Source: Cylindrotheca closterium (Eukaryota; Bacillariophyta; Bacillariophyceae; Bacillariales; Bacillariaceae). From it: a DNA stretch of 64,000 nt. Below the pieces are notes generated by a model. It saw only the letters and a list, made by a program, of their open reading frames with translations. It was not told the origin of the DNA and made no database searches. The stretch spans positions 391,007 to 455,006 of the forward strand of contig CAKOGP040001758.1 in the NCBI GenBank assembly GCA_933822405.4, read 5' to 3'. The position numbers were made by a program, and so were the translations under genes. Below, piece by piece: positions 1 through 9,990 of the stretch. Position 1 is the first letter of the stretch, and each line of letters starts with the position of its first letter.

Positions 1-1352
1 GAAACCAGTTGGGGAGGACTTAGAAACATTTGCAATTTCTGTGAGGGTGTTCCGGACCTTTTGCTTCTTTCACTGCCACCCGATTTCTTGGATTCTAGGA
101 CTTTATTGGCGAGTTCCACCTCCTCAACGAGATCAAAAGACTCCAGCGTATCCACTTGCGGTGGCGGCGGTGGAGCCTCGCAGTGAAAAGACGAAGCCGA
201 TTCTTCCATGGTGAGTTCTAGTTGAACTCTCTCGGGCGTAGACTTGTGGGTTGTCTTGGGAGTCAGCATCATGTCATCCAAACGAACCGAAGGCTCACTA
301 TGCATCTGAAAGAGACGCTCTTGAACATTGGCTGGAAAGAGAGATGAGACGATTTCTTGAGCTTGATGAAAGTTGTTGGACAAACGCTCAATTTGCTTGC
401 GAAGAAAATAGTCGTGGCAGATAATGAAAGCAGTGAGGATCGCTGCAAAAATGAAGAAGCTGGCCATGGCGATATCCGATTGATTGGTGGAGAAATGGCT
501 CACTGTTTCTTTGGTAGGATAGATAGCAGCAATATTCTCGCACTGAGAAATGAGATCTGATCCTTTGGTGTACTTTGGAAGCCCAAAGCATTGGCCATAG
601 TCCGAAAGATCGGGATTGTGCAACTCTCCAATTCCTAGAAACGCTGCCTTAGTTTGACCGACTTGAAATGTCAAAGCATTCTCTTTGCATGAATTGTTCA
701 TAACTACAATCATTGGTGTAACAATCGGGCTTTGGTCAAAGACACTTTCCCAAATAATTCCGGAATGACCCACCGTCTCTTTTAATCTTGCCTGCCACAA
801 GGCTGACAAAAGCTTTGCTTGGTTCTCGAATACCTTTTCACGTAAGCGGGTTTCGGCCTGTTCAGTTGCAAGCTTGAGAAAGACACCAATTGCGATCGAG
901 ATAAGGACGATTAGTCCTGGAGCCAACAGCTGTTTGTACGAGTATGCTTTTGCCTGTTGAAAGCTTTCGGAAATGGCTTTCTTCAATGTGGTAGTGGAAG
1001 GGGCTGAAGTAGAGGCCTCTTCTTCTTCTCCTCCTTCTTCTTCTTGAAAGGCAAAAATCGGAGAATCAGTCTGAGTGAGCGATAGAGAGCTATCGTCGTC
1101 GCCCACCGGTGGAGTTGAAACGCTGGTACGGGCGGAAGTCAACTCTCTTCGATCCACACCAAATCCTGGTTCCTTCGAAGGTAGAAGAGACGGCGGAGGT
1201 GATGGCTCGAGAAAGCCCCGATTCAGGCATTGGGACTCCTCATCAGTATCTAACAGGTCATGGTTCGAAATCTTGCCCAATAATCGCATCGTTAGACGTT
1301 GTGGCTGACGAGACGATGTGATTTTGTGATTTCGTGCGGATTTTGTGAACAT
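1..1352 (-). CDS. Receptor-type adenylate/guanylate cyclase, N-terminal part (runs off left edge)
   Basis: An uninterrupted reading frame starts at the ATG complementary to 1350-1352 and stays open for about 450 codons to the window edge. It begins with an acidic, Ser/Pro-rich cytoplasmic stretch, followed by a membrane segment (around LLAPGLIVLISIAIGVFL), an extracellular sensor-like region with a few cysteines, a second membrane segment (SFFIFAAILTAFIICH), and then a helical linker containing IVSSLFPANVQERLF. In stramenopile receptor cyclases an SLFPANVR-type linker directly precedes the class III cyclase catalytic domain, which here would lie beyond position 1. The tail visible in the window is a Pro- and Glu-rich spacer. 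The catalytic domain is not seen, so cAMP or cGMP production is inferred from the linker and topology. Confidence 0.72.
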   Translation of the reverse strand, partial: MFTKSARNHKITSSRQPQRLTMRLLGKISNHDLLDTDEESQCLNRGFLEPSPPPSLLPSKEPGFGVDRRELTSARTSVSTPPVGDDDSSLSLTQTDSPIFAFQEEEGGEEEEASTSAPSTTTLKKAISESFQQAKAYSYKQLLAPGLIVLISIAIGVFLKLATEQAETRLREKVFENQAKLLSALWQARLKETVGHSGIIWESVFDQSPIVTPMIVVMNNSCKENALTFQVGQTKAAFLGIGELHNPDLSDYGQCFGLPKYTKGSDLISQCENIAAIYPTKETVSHFSTNQSDIAMASFFIFAAILTAFIICHDYFLRKQIERLSNNFHQAQEIVSSLFPANVQERLFQMHSEPSVRLDDMMLTPKTTHKSTPERVQLELTMEESASSFHCEAPPPPPQVDTLESFDLVEEVELANKVLESKKSGGSERSKRSGTPSQKLQMFLSPPQLV

Positions 1353-2516
1353 GAAGTTGGTGGGATTTTCCCAAATCCCGCTTTTTGTTTGACCAATTTC
1401 AAATTGGACCACATCATATATCATATAACTGATGCGACGGCATTTCATATTTTCCTTCCATTACCATAGCTACTTCAAAGACTCATCATTCTCAACCGAG
1501 AAAGAGCTCCATCGTTGGGCCTCGTCAGAATGAGAATGATCATGCAAATCGCATCTCGCGTCAGCATATATATGTGTTTGGCTGAATTAGAAGTCAGAAA
1601 CCTGCTGTACCTGCGCATACCGGTACACGGATTTTGCCCAAATCTGCATTGCGACATGAAACAGACACAGAGCAGATCAATATCCAGTTTCAAGAGACAA
1701 ATCTGATGGATGCATCCGCAACGCGCTTGTTTCAAGATTTTGAACCGATGCATTAGAAATCATTGATTTCAATGTCCATCATAACCCTTGACATGAATCT
1801 TTCTTGCATTCCGAAAAATCATCGAACCAAGGCCAACAACAACCAGGACGACGATAGACCTTGATTTTAAAAAAGGAAGGGCCCTCCTACCCATACCGGT
1901 ATATGTGACTGAGGAGCGAAGACAGAAAGCGGATGTCATGCGACATTAGATGACAAATGACTAATACCGGTACTACTCCTACCGGTACAGTACTGTAAGT
2001 GCCCACTCCAGCTTGAATTGACACCGCATCTGGGAACTCTGCGTTCGCTGCGCTATTTTATTTACTCGCCGGCGGGAACCAAATTATCAATCTGCGTGAT
2101 AATATATTTAAAAGTGATTAGGAAAGCTGTAGAGCACCATCGAAATATTTAGCAATCACAACATATATTGGTTTCGTCTCACTGGAAAGTGATCTACATA
2201 TTTCACCTTTGTCAGAAACCGAAAGAAGGTATGGAACAACTTTAAAAGCAGAAATGTTCGACTTGTACTCTTGGAATTTAAAAAGTGCCTAAAAACGTTG
2301 CACTGGTAGTGCTTTACTTTCGCAAATTCCCGTTTCGCCCAGAAGTTGAATCGCCACGCGTCTTTTGTCCATGTTTGTTAAGAATTTTCTTGACTTGAGC
2401 CTATGGTTTTATGATGCGCATGCTTGTGTCCTTTTTGAAGCTCATTTTCCAGGAGACAAATTTTGCTACCTACAGCTCGCTCTGATTTATCCACTTTTCT
2501 TCTCAATGCATTTGCG
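1353..2516. other. Intergenic, divergent promoter region with TACCGGTA octamers
   Basis: No convincing gene. The stretch lies between a minus-strand cyclase and a plus-strand small gene, so it should hold both promoters. Four TACCGGTA palindromes start at 1618, 1894, 1965 and 1980. From about 2140 to 2500 the sequence resembles the block upstream of the next gene copy (3540-3840), including a splice-acceptor-like GCTCATTTTCCAG near 2440-2452, so a 5'-UTR intron is possible. Confidence 0.5.
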
Positions 2517-3083
2517 ATGTCGCAAGTCAATGAAGTGATCGACCTTCTTCAGCCCGATGATTTGACACTGCTATTGAGTGAGGACAACGACATGGCCAGT
2601 ATCATTGATTTCCAGGGCCATTCTGCAGCCGAAACGTCCAAGCGTTGCAGTACGATCGACATCGACACCAGCACTCTCGTCCCTGTTTTCGGCGATGACG
2701 AAAGCATCTCTGACACAAGTATCTTTTCCCATTTTAGTTTTGATCCTGTGGATGAAGAGCCTTTCACCAAAACAAGCGAGAATGCGCCGCCTCCTACGGA
2801 AAAAATGATATCCAAGCTCAATTCCATGATGATGCGATCTGCTCTGAGCAGAGCAATCGTCTCAAAAACCGTCTACCCAGACTTGAAGAAGAATAAGACA
2901 AGGAAAATTTCTTTTGACTATTCGTCGTCTTCGACCAAGTCAAGTTATCACAAAGCAAGCCCCAGATCAGCTTCCAAGCATACACGACGAACTAATGACA
3001 AGATCTCCACAGACTCGGTGCGGCTTGGCTCAAGACAAGACAGCTCAATCGGAGGATTTCTTCGAGCATCGAAGAAGTGGTAG
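2517..3083 (+). CDS. Small Ser/Asp-rich protein, tandem copy 1
   Basis: A 188-residue protein read from the ATG at 2517; the frame extends upstream to 2463 only through a non-ATG codon. It has no signal peptide or membrane segment. It is acidic at the N-terminus and basic and Ser-rich at the C-terminus. It is clearly homologous to the next gene (3849-4382): both share DDESISDTS, a central SKLNSMMMRS-xLSRAI block, SASKHTRR and a C-terminal LRASKKW. The spacing of conserved blocks and the poorly conserved linkers suggest a disordered regulatory protein with short motifs. I do not recognise a named family and propose no function. Confidence 0.72.
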   Translation: MSQVNEVIDLLQPDDLTLLLSEDNDMASIIDFQGHSAAETSKRCSTIDIDTSTLVPVFGDDESISDTSIFSHFSFDPVDEEPFTKTSENAPPPTEKMISKLNSMMMRSALSRAIVSKTVYPDLKKNKTRKISFDYSSSSTKSSYHKASPRSASKHTRRTNDKISTDSVRLGSRQDSSIGGFLRASKKW

Positions 3084-3848
3084 GCACCAACAATGTTCTT
3101 GGGAAAGCGTCACATGCGGTTCCTTGCAAATCAGTACTGAAGTAGGGCCACCAGCCAAACACGGTAAAGAAGACGAATCGTATTGAGTAGTTTGTTAAGA
3201 TTTCTAAATATTGAAGGATATTTGACTCAAACGTTAAGCTCTCAAGATTGTCCGTCCTCATCTTCACTCTTTTCTTTTGTATTTTCGTGGGATCATTTCG
3301 AAACATCATCGAAGAGATTGCCAGTTCAACAATACCTATGATGGACCCTACCGCCTACCATCATACCTTTTTTAAGTAAAAAACGGAAGAAGAAATCCAC
3401 ATCAGGCTTACACGTACAGATCACTTGGGAAGACAAGCGCGACGCCGGGTCTGGGGTGGGAAAGCGAATTTCCAGTTTTCGTTCCTGTTTTTAGTAGTTA
3501 TTTTATGCTGGAAATGTGAACGAAAAGTGAACGAAACTATCGAGATATTTAGCCTCCATAGAGTGCTTCACTGGAAAAGGTTCTGCACATTTCACCCGCC
3601 AGAAACTTTGGTGGTCTTGAGCAGAAATTTGTTGCGTAGCGACAGATGATAGTATTACTCGCCTACTGTGCAACATTGGCATTCAATCGTTTTTTCGCCT
3701 AGAAGTTATGGCAATTTTCTTGTCTAGTGCCTACTTATGGTGCGAATGATTTTTGTCCTTTCCCATATTTGAGCTCATTTTTCAGGAACGATAAATTGTG
3801 TCAAACATCTCGTTCTGATTCCATTTTTCGTCCTAACACATAAAAACC
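3084..3848. other. Intergenic spacer containing a duplicated promoter block
   Basis: No gene is visible. The second half (about 3540-3840) is a diverged copy of the sequence upstream of the first small gene: it shares CGARATATTTAGC, TTCACTGGAAA, CAGAAACY, CGCCYAGAAGTT, AATTTTCTTG and GAGCTCATTTTTCAG. The last of these looks like a splice acceptor, so a 5'-UTR intron may have been duplicated with the gene. Confidence 0.45.
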
Positions 3849-4382
3849 ATGCCTCGATTCAACGAAGAGATTGCCCTTGAGCCCGATGAGGACCTTTTTG
3901 CCACTATCATTGATTTCCAGAGCAACGCTGAAATCAACGCATCCAAGCCGTGCAGCACACCAGCCCCCGTTTCGAACGATGACGAAAGCATCTCTGACAC
4001 AAGTACTTTTTCTGCTTTGAGTTTCCTGGATCCTGCGGGTGAAGAGGAGCTATCGATCGAAGATAGTGGTGATAGCCCGCCTCCCGTTGAACACATGTTA
4101 TCCAAGCTCAATTCCATGATGATGCGATCTAATCTAAGCAGAGCAATCATTTCAAAGAACGTCTTCCCAGACTTCAGCATCAAGGAAACGAAAATATCTT
4201 TTGATTATTATCCTCCCAATTCTCCTACCGGTACGACCAAGTCAAATTTCCACAAAGCTAGTCCATCAGCTTCAAAACATACGCGACGGACTCACGACAA
4301 GATCTCAACAGATTTTGTACGGCTTGGCTCAAGACAAGATAGCTCGATCGGGGAGTTCCTTCGAGCGTCGAAGAAATGGTAG
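3849..4382 (+). CDS. Small Ser/Asp-rich protein, tandem copy 2
   Basis: A 177-residue paralogue of the preceding gene, starting at the ATG at 3849 just after an A-rich stretch (TAAAAACC). The acidic N-terminus, SISDTSTFS, SKLNSMMMRS, LSRAIISK, SASKHTRR and terminal LRASKKW blocks are all kept, while linkers have changed in length. Conservation of the same blocks in both copies argues that the product is translated. The gene is in the same orientation as copy 1, with about 1.33 kb between the two start codons. Function unknown. Confidence 0.72.
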   Translation: MPRFNEEIALEPDEDLFATIIDFQSNAEINASKPCSTPAPVSNDDESISDTSTFSALSFLDPAGEEELSIEDSGDSPPPVEHMLSKLNSMMMRSNLSRAIISKNVFPDFSIKETKISFDYYPPNSPTGTTKSNFHKASPSASKHTRRTHDKISTDFVRLGSRQDSSIGEFLRASKKW

Positions 4383-4546
4383 GTATTCCGTTTTGTGTGA
4401 AAAATCTTAAGCAACAATCATGTTCTTCGGAAAGCATCAGATGCGCTTCCTTTCTGGTCGATAATGGAGTAGGGCAACACGGTAAAGGCGAAAGGCATTG
4501 CACTGTTCATTGACACATGTAAAACATCCATAGAGAGATATTTGAC

Positions 4547-5914
4547 TCAACCGTTACGCTCTCGCGATTCTTCGTCTTCATCTTCGCTATCGGAGCTTTC
4601 CGTAACGTTTAGTGGGGCAGTTAAATCCTCATTGGATGCAACGCCGATCATCTCAATACTCTTGAACGGAAACTCCAGGTCTAGTAATTGAATCAATGAT
4701 TGACCATTAAAGGCATCCATGATGCGACTAATAAGTCGCACATCCAATTCGTCTTTTTTAATGTACACGCGGATCGTCTCTCTCACCTTGAAACATGGTT
4801 CAGGAACTCCAATCTTACAAGGGCGATTGGTTTGAAGTCTCGCATCCAGGAATTGGGCATTGGCTACTAGATAATCACCTGGTGCTAGATTGCGATAGCC
4901 TTGATTTCTAGCAGCACTTTCTTGGAAACTCATTGCCCGCAATCGACGTTGATTCGAATTGTCGCATTGAGCCAATGTGGGGGCAACTTTCGCTTGCATA
5001 CGGGTGACCAAGGTGTTCAAGTGACTGGGAATATCGGTAGCGCCCCAAGGTACCATCGCAATGTCCAATTCGATGTGATAAGTTTTGAGGATCAATTGAT
5101 CTTGAGCTGTCACCACATCACCTGTAATGATTCGCAAACATTCAGCTGGTGATGGGGGCAAGAAGACCAAAGGTTCCTCAGTTGGTGGTGCGGAGGGGGG
5201 GCTTGTAGGTGCAAAGGGAGAAGCCGTGCCATTCGAGGTAGAGGGAAGAAGCTCTGTGTCCGTCTCATTTGTGCCACCCTTGCTCATCAGAAGCATGGTA
5301 ATACCAACGGCGAAAGCAACAATGGTGATGAGCAATATTGAAAAAATTGCCAATAAACGCCGGTCATGCGAAATGAAAGAGCTAGATGTTCTCAAAACAC
5401 CTGCTTTTACGGCTTCTGCAACAACTGTTAGATCTTTGTCGGCAGCAGAGGATGTTGGTAGCTCCGCATCTTGTATCTCTTCTTCTTGTTCGTCTACCAA
5501 ATCGGCTTGGAAAATGGGCGCTTCTTCGTTGGCATCATTGCCGGCCATACCGGTAGGAGTAGAAGGAGCCGGTCTTCTGACGCCTGTAACACGTACGGCA
5601 CCTGGCCGGGATGCCGATGTTTCCTGCGATTGGTTGCGATCCAACATTTCTGGTTTCGGCGTTTTGTCTGTTGCTGCTGCTTCTTTTGAATCTTTTGTTG
5701 ATGTCGTATCCTTCGTGAGAATTCGTTGGCTGCCGCCTTCCACATCCTGATCCTGTGATACCAAGCTTCCTGCTTGTGATTGTGCAGAGCTTGCATTAAG
5801 AATACTGTTTTCCCGAACGGATTTCTCCTTCTCGTATTCGTTTTGTGATGTAGTCAGCATCCTTGCATTCGCTGGTCTCGTAGCGCTCTTGGTTTCACGG
5901 GACGACTCGTTCAT
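4547..5914 (-). CDS. Single-pass membrane protein with conserved ectodomain, paralogue 1
   Basis: A 455-residue protein starting at the ATG complementary to 5912-5914. An acidic, Ser/Thr-rich cytoplasmic region of about 185 residues (including the mobile-looking RVTGVRRPAPSTP stretch) leads to one membrane segment at about residues 187-210 (LLAIFSILLITIVAFAVGIT). A Pro/Ser/Thr stalk (PTSPPSAPPTEEP) follows, then a folded ectodomain with DQLILKTYHIELDIA, MQAKVAPTLAQCD, DYLVANAQF and PFKSIEMIGVAS. The neighbouring gene encodes the same architecture. The ectodomain resembles small alpha/beta extracellular modules in general, but I do not recognise a named family. The topology suggests a surface receptor or adhesion molecule. 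Confidence 0.75.
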   Translation of the reverse strand: MNESSRETKSATRPANARMLTTSQNEYEKEKSVRENSILNASSAQSQAGSLVSQDQDVEGGSQRILTKDTTSTKDSKEAAATDKTPKPEMLDRNQSQETSASRPGAVRVTGVRRPAPSTPTGMAGNDANEEAPIFQADLVDEQEEEIQDAELPTSSAADKDLTVVAEAVKAGVLRTSSSFISHDRRLLAIFSILLITIVAFAVGITMLLMSKGGTNETDTELLPSTSNGTASPFAPTSPPSAPPTEEPLVFLPPSPAECLRIITGDVVTAQDQLILKTYHIELDIAMVPWGATDIPSHLNTLVTRMQAKVAPTLAQCDNSNQRRLRAMSFQESAARNQGYRNLAPGDYLVANAQFLDARLQTNRPCKIGVPEPCFKVRETIRVYIKKDELDVRLISRIMDAFNGQSLIQLLDLEFPFKSIEMIGVASNEDLTAPLNVTESSDSEDEDEESRERNG

Positions 5915-6366
5915 TTCGTTTGATGCCTGTTGTGGCTTTTGTTATCCTTGAGTTTGTGCTTTCTGTCTTCGTCTGGCGCAAAACTTCCGAAACTCGATTT
6001 GCGGTTTTGCATGTAAACAGTTCGACAGAAATATATTTATTTTTGCACGGCATTATTTGAAAGCTCTTACTTATGGCTCTTTATAGCTAACCTTAAACAC
6101 AATGTCACACTCTTGTTGTACCCGCCGCGGTGAGTTGGTAGTTTCACCGGGGTATCTCCGTTTCACACGACTGACCAAAAGAAGCGGCCTTCAAAAGCAG
6201 GTTGGACCGTCTAAAAAGCCATGATGATATAGAAATCATACATCTACCAAGCGTATGTATGGTATGAATTACCCCACGCAACAACAATACCGGTACGGTA
6301 TATTACTATTAATATTTTTTATGTATATTGTATTTTTTAAAATATGTACACTGTTTTTATACATTT
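5915..6366. other. Intergenic spacer between tandem paralogues
   Basis: About 450 bp with no gene. It holds the promoter of the downstream minus-strand paralogue (start at 5914) and the 3' end of the upstream one. One TACCGGTA octamer starts at 6288, followed by a strongly A/T-rich run near 6300-6365 that may contain the polyadenylation signals. Confidence 0.45.
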
Positions 6367-6698
6367 TTAATCCTCATCATCAGGACTATCAAGAGTAGTA
6401 TCGTTTGTATCCGTACTACCAGTAGTAACACTCGATGTAACACCAATCATATCGATACTCTTGAATGGGTACCCCAAGTCCAATAAGCGCACCAAGGGTT
6501 CTCCGTCAAAGGCATCCATAATGAGACTGATGAGTCGGACGTCTAGTTCCGCTTGCGTAATGTGCAAATCGATCGTTTCAATCACTTTATAGCAAGGTTC
6601 GAGAGCTCCAACCTTGCAAGACCGGTTGCTTGGAATTGTGGCACTGAAGAATTTGGCATTGGCCACCAGATACTCGTTTGCAAGTTTGCGGTAACTTC

Positions 6699-6736
<38 letters not shown>

Positions 6737-7803
6737 GAGGTACCCTGTATTCTAGTACTATTGCCTCGGAGTCGTCGACGTCGATTCAAAGTGTCGTCAC
6801 ATTGGGCCAATTTCGGTGCCAGTGTTGCTTGCATGCGGTTGACCAAAGTGGTCAGGTTATCCATCAAATTGGTTGGATTGGATTCCATGGCAATATCCAA
6901 CTCAATTTGGTACGTCTTTAGGATCATTTGGTCTTGATTTGCTACCTCAGTTCCGGCTTCTATTTGCTGACATTGAGCTGCAGAAGGCGCCAAGAATTCC
7001 ATGGCTTCTGTTGGTGCTGAGGATGGAGGCAGTGTCGTCGCGGTAGGAGCTGGAGTGGCAGGTACATATTCCACCGTAGTGGTGTTTGTCGTTTCCTTGT
7101 TGTGGTTCATTATCACCAAGGAAATTCCAATCGCAAAGGATACAATGGTAACGATTAGAGTGATGAGGATTGCCAGTAGCCGTCGATCTTTCAAAATTAT
7201 TGCGCAACATGATCTGCTCTTGGATTCTCCATCTTTCATGGGTTCCGCACGTACTGGTAAAGCTGCATTTGGGGATGATGGTTGTTCTTGTTCATCATTC
7301 ACCACACTGGCTTGGAGAATGGGTGCGGATGATTTAGTTGGCGCCGATTGCAAAGTCGATTCCGTGCCAAGATGAGTATTCGTTTCAGCCTGAAAGCCAG
7401 GAACATGAATGGCACCAGGTTTGGAGCGATTGGTAGGCGGTGGAGGTGGCGGTGTTCCCTGAGAGGTGTTACGTGCCATCTTGGGTCCCAATCCGAAATC
7501 AGAAGAATCAGCAGATTCGGGTTGATGGACCTTTGATGACGACAACAACGACATGTCTGTGGCATATTGCTGTGCTAGTCTGAACCATGGAAGATTCTTC
7601 TTCGATGGTCTCTCATTACAAAGCGGGTGGTCATCGCCGTCATCCAATAGTAGACTTTCTCTATTGACTCGATATTGTTGCTGTTGTAGATATTGGGATT
7701 GTGGTGTGTTCAGAAAGGATAAGCTTATTGTGTTGTCATCACACTCGTCGCTGTTCAGCAAAGTGGAGTCATTTTTGAATGTTAAATGAGCGATGTCTTT
7801 CAT
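6367..7803 (-). CDS. Single-pass membrane protein with conserved ectodomain, paralogue 2
   Basis: A 478-residue paralogue of the preceding protein, with the same order of elements: a long Ser/Pro-rich cytoplasmic part with a six-Pro run, a membrane segment at about residues 208-232 (LLAILITLIVTIVSFAIGIS), a PATPAPTATTLPPSSAPTEA stalk, and the ectodomain with DQMILKTYQIELDIA, MQATLAPKLAQCD, EYLVANAKF and PFKSIDMIGVTS. It differs by a run of about 12 threonines in the ectodomain, encoded by the GTT repeat at 6701-6737. Both copies keep a KDRRLLAI or HDRRLLAI motif at the inner membrane face. Function unknown; a surface protein is the best guess. Confidence 0.75.
6701..6737. repeat. (GTT)12 microsatellite coding for polythreonine
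   Basis: Twelve perfect GTT units on the plus strand encode a threonine run in the minus-strand membrane protein. The paralogue at 4547-5914 has no such run at this position, so it arose or expanded after the duplication. Confidence 0.9.
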
Positions 7804-8248
7804 CTTTTAGCTCTCACTTGGTATCGATGTGGAGGTGGTAAGAGAAATGAAGATTTATTTGATGAAGATTCATCTTGACTGGATACGGTTTCTTGCTTGA
7901 CAAGAGATACTATATAGTCGCTTCACATGAGATACTAGTCGTGGGTGCGAGATGTCTTGGTTTCGCTCATTTGCTCTATTTCTCCAATTACTCACGAAAG
8001 AACGTGATCACATTTTCCGGGGTACGGTCAGACCAGGAATTCCTGGGAATTTCCGACTGACGTAATCATACAGTACAGTGCAGGTTTCGATGTTCCGACT
8101 CGGATCTTTGTTGTTGTGACCATCACCTCCGAAGCAGCATAGAACAGTAGGCTCACAAAAACAGTTTCCACTGCACGAAAGTCAAGCAACTAATCACGCA
8201 AACACTCCAAGAGAGACAAACAGAGCCACATACAGCAAGAGAGAAACG
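7804..8248. other. Divergent promoter region
   Basis: About 445 bp between the start codons of the minus-strand membrane protein and the plus-strand NADH dehydrogenase. No open frame of note and no repeat seen. Both promoters and 5' leaders must lie here. Confidence 0.5.
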
Positions 8249-9875
8249 ATGTATTCGTCAACAATTGCATCGTCTTTTACAACGAGTCCAAGATTTGGAA
8301 TGACCGCCATGATTCGCACCTTTGCAACGATGCAAAAGAAGCGGCCCCGTGTAGTCATTCTTGGTTCTGGATGGGGTGGTAATACTCTCGCAAGGCGTAT
8401 CAATAAGGACATCTATGATGTACGATTGATTTCTCCAGGTACATAAATTTCGTCGTTCCAATATTTTGGATTGTGGTCACATACTACATACACCCAACTA
8501 AACTGTCAATGTTGCTGCTGCCCAATGTGAAGCAAACCATTTTCTGTTCACGCCACTCCTTCCGAGTACGGCTGTTGGGACGTTGGAATTCCGTGCCATT
8601 CAAGAACCAGTCCGAACGATTAAAGGATTGGGAGAGTATTATCAAGCCAAAGCCAAGGCACTTGACACGGAAAACCAAGTCGTCAAGTGTCAAGATTTAT
8701 TCAAGGGCCATGAATTCGATGTCAAATATGACTACTTGTGCATATCGGCGGGAAACAAAACCAATACTTTCAATACTCCAGGAATTTCCGAACGAGAAGG
8801 AAAGGAAGTGTTCTTCCTCAAACATTTGTATCATGCCCGTAAAATACGAAACCGCATCTTGGAATGCTTCGAAAGGGCTTCCAACCCAAAGATTAATCCA
8901 GAAGAACGCGATCGACTCCTGTCTTTTATTGTGGTCGGTGGTGGACCCACCAGTTGTGAATTCACGACCGAATTGTACGACTTTTTACAGGAGGATGTTG
9001 CCAAGTGGTATCCCGAACTGGTCAAGCACGTCAAATTGACTCTGGTGGAGGCTGGTCCTGGATTGTTGGGGTCGTTTCACAAGTCCTTGGCGGATTACTA
9101 TTTGGAAAAACTTCGACAAAAGAACATTGATGTAAAACTCAGCATGGCCGTGACTGGAGTCGAAGAACGATGGTACTCGTCGGAAGTTGCTGGCGGTCAA
9201 GCGGGCACGGAACATGCTGAAGGCGAAAAGGGTCACTACACGGTAGCTTCCTTTGCGGATGGCACTGAATTGCCCTTTGGTGCCATGCTCTGGTCCGCCG
9301 GTCTTGCTCCCGTCAAGTTTGTTGAAGAGTCTGGTCTAAAATTAGATCGAGGCAAGGTTGTTGTTGATAGATACTTGCGTGTACCAGGCCAAAATGGCCG
9401 GATCATGGCGTTGGGTGATTGTGCTGTCCCTGCAGAAGGCGAGGGCACTCCGCTGCCACCCACAGCATCCGTGGCCGAACAGCAGGCCTACTACATTGGA
9501 GATTGTTTGAATCTCTACAACAAAGATTTCGATGTGACGAACAGGGATCAAGAGGTTCCCATACCAGGTCCTATTGCGCCAGCACTGATGCCCTGGCAAT
9601 CAGCCGAGTTTTTGAACAAGATATTGGTCAAGGCTGCACCAGAGTTTCAATACAAGAATCGAGGTGCCATGGCGGCCATGGGCTTTGGAGGGGGCGTTTC
9701 CGACTTGACTAAGACTGATTTGCCCGCCCCCAAGGTTGCCACCTCGGGTGCGGCAGCTTTTTTCATGTGGCGGTCGGCCTACTGGACCAAGCAGCTTAGT
9801 TGGAGCAACATGATTTTGATTCCTATGTACTGGTTTAAGCAAATGGTCTTCGGTCGAGACATTAGTCGGTTTTAG
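8249..9875 (+). CDS. NDH2: Type II NADH:ubiquinone oxidoreductase (alternative NADH dehydrogenase), 2 exons
   Basis: Exons 8249-8438 and 8533-9875, with a 94-bp GT-AG intron in phase 1, give 510 residues, the usual NDH-2 length. NDH-2 enzymes oxidise NAD(P)H and reduce quinone on one membrane without pumping protons. The first dinucleotide fold is [16 protein letters not shown] at about residues 35-50; the splice joins it to [21 protein letters not shown], a hallmark of this family. The second nucleotide-binding fold is [20 protein letters not shown], and the FAD/quinone region has [12 protein letters not shown] and MALGDCA. The N-terminus ([11 protein letters not shown]) is basic and Ser/Thr-rich, fitting a mitochondrial presequence. 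The C-terminal membrane-anchoring helix ([22 protein letters not shown]) is typical. Orientation to the matrix or intermembrane side cannot be told. Confidence 0.93.
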
Positions 9876-9990
9876 TAGTAGTAGTAAATTGTAAATGTAT
9901 CTAGACGTATCAATGTAAAGGGGCTTTTTTTTCATTCAACTCTGTTTTTCAATCTCTTGTGGTATGCAGCCATAGGAAGGATACTGCATC

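Noticed and set aside
2463..2516. Upstream extension of small gene copy 1
   Set aside because: Opens with TTG and is not conserved in copy 2, where the ATG aligns with 2517.
6553..6738. Cys run frame on plus strand
   Set aside because: An artefact of the (GTT)12 tract read in another frame.
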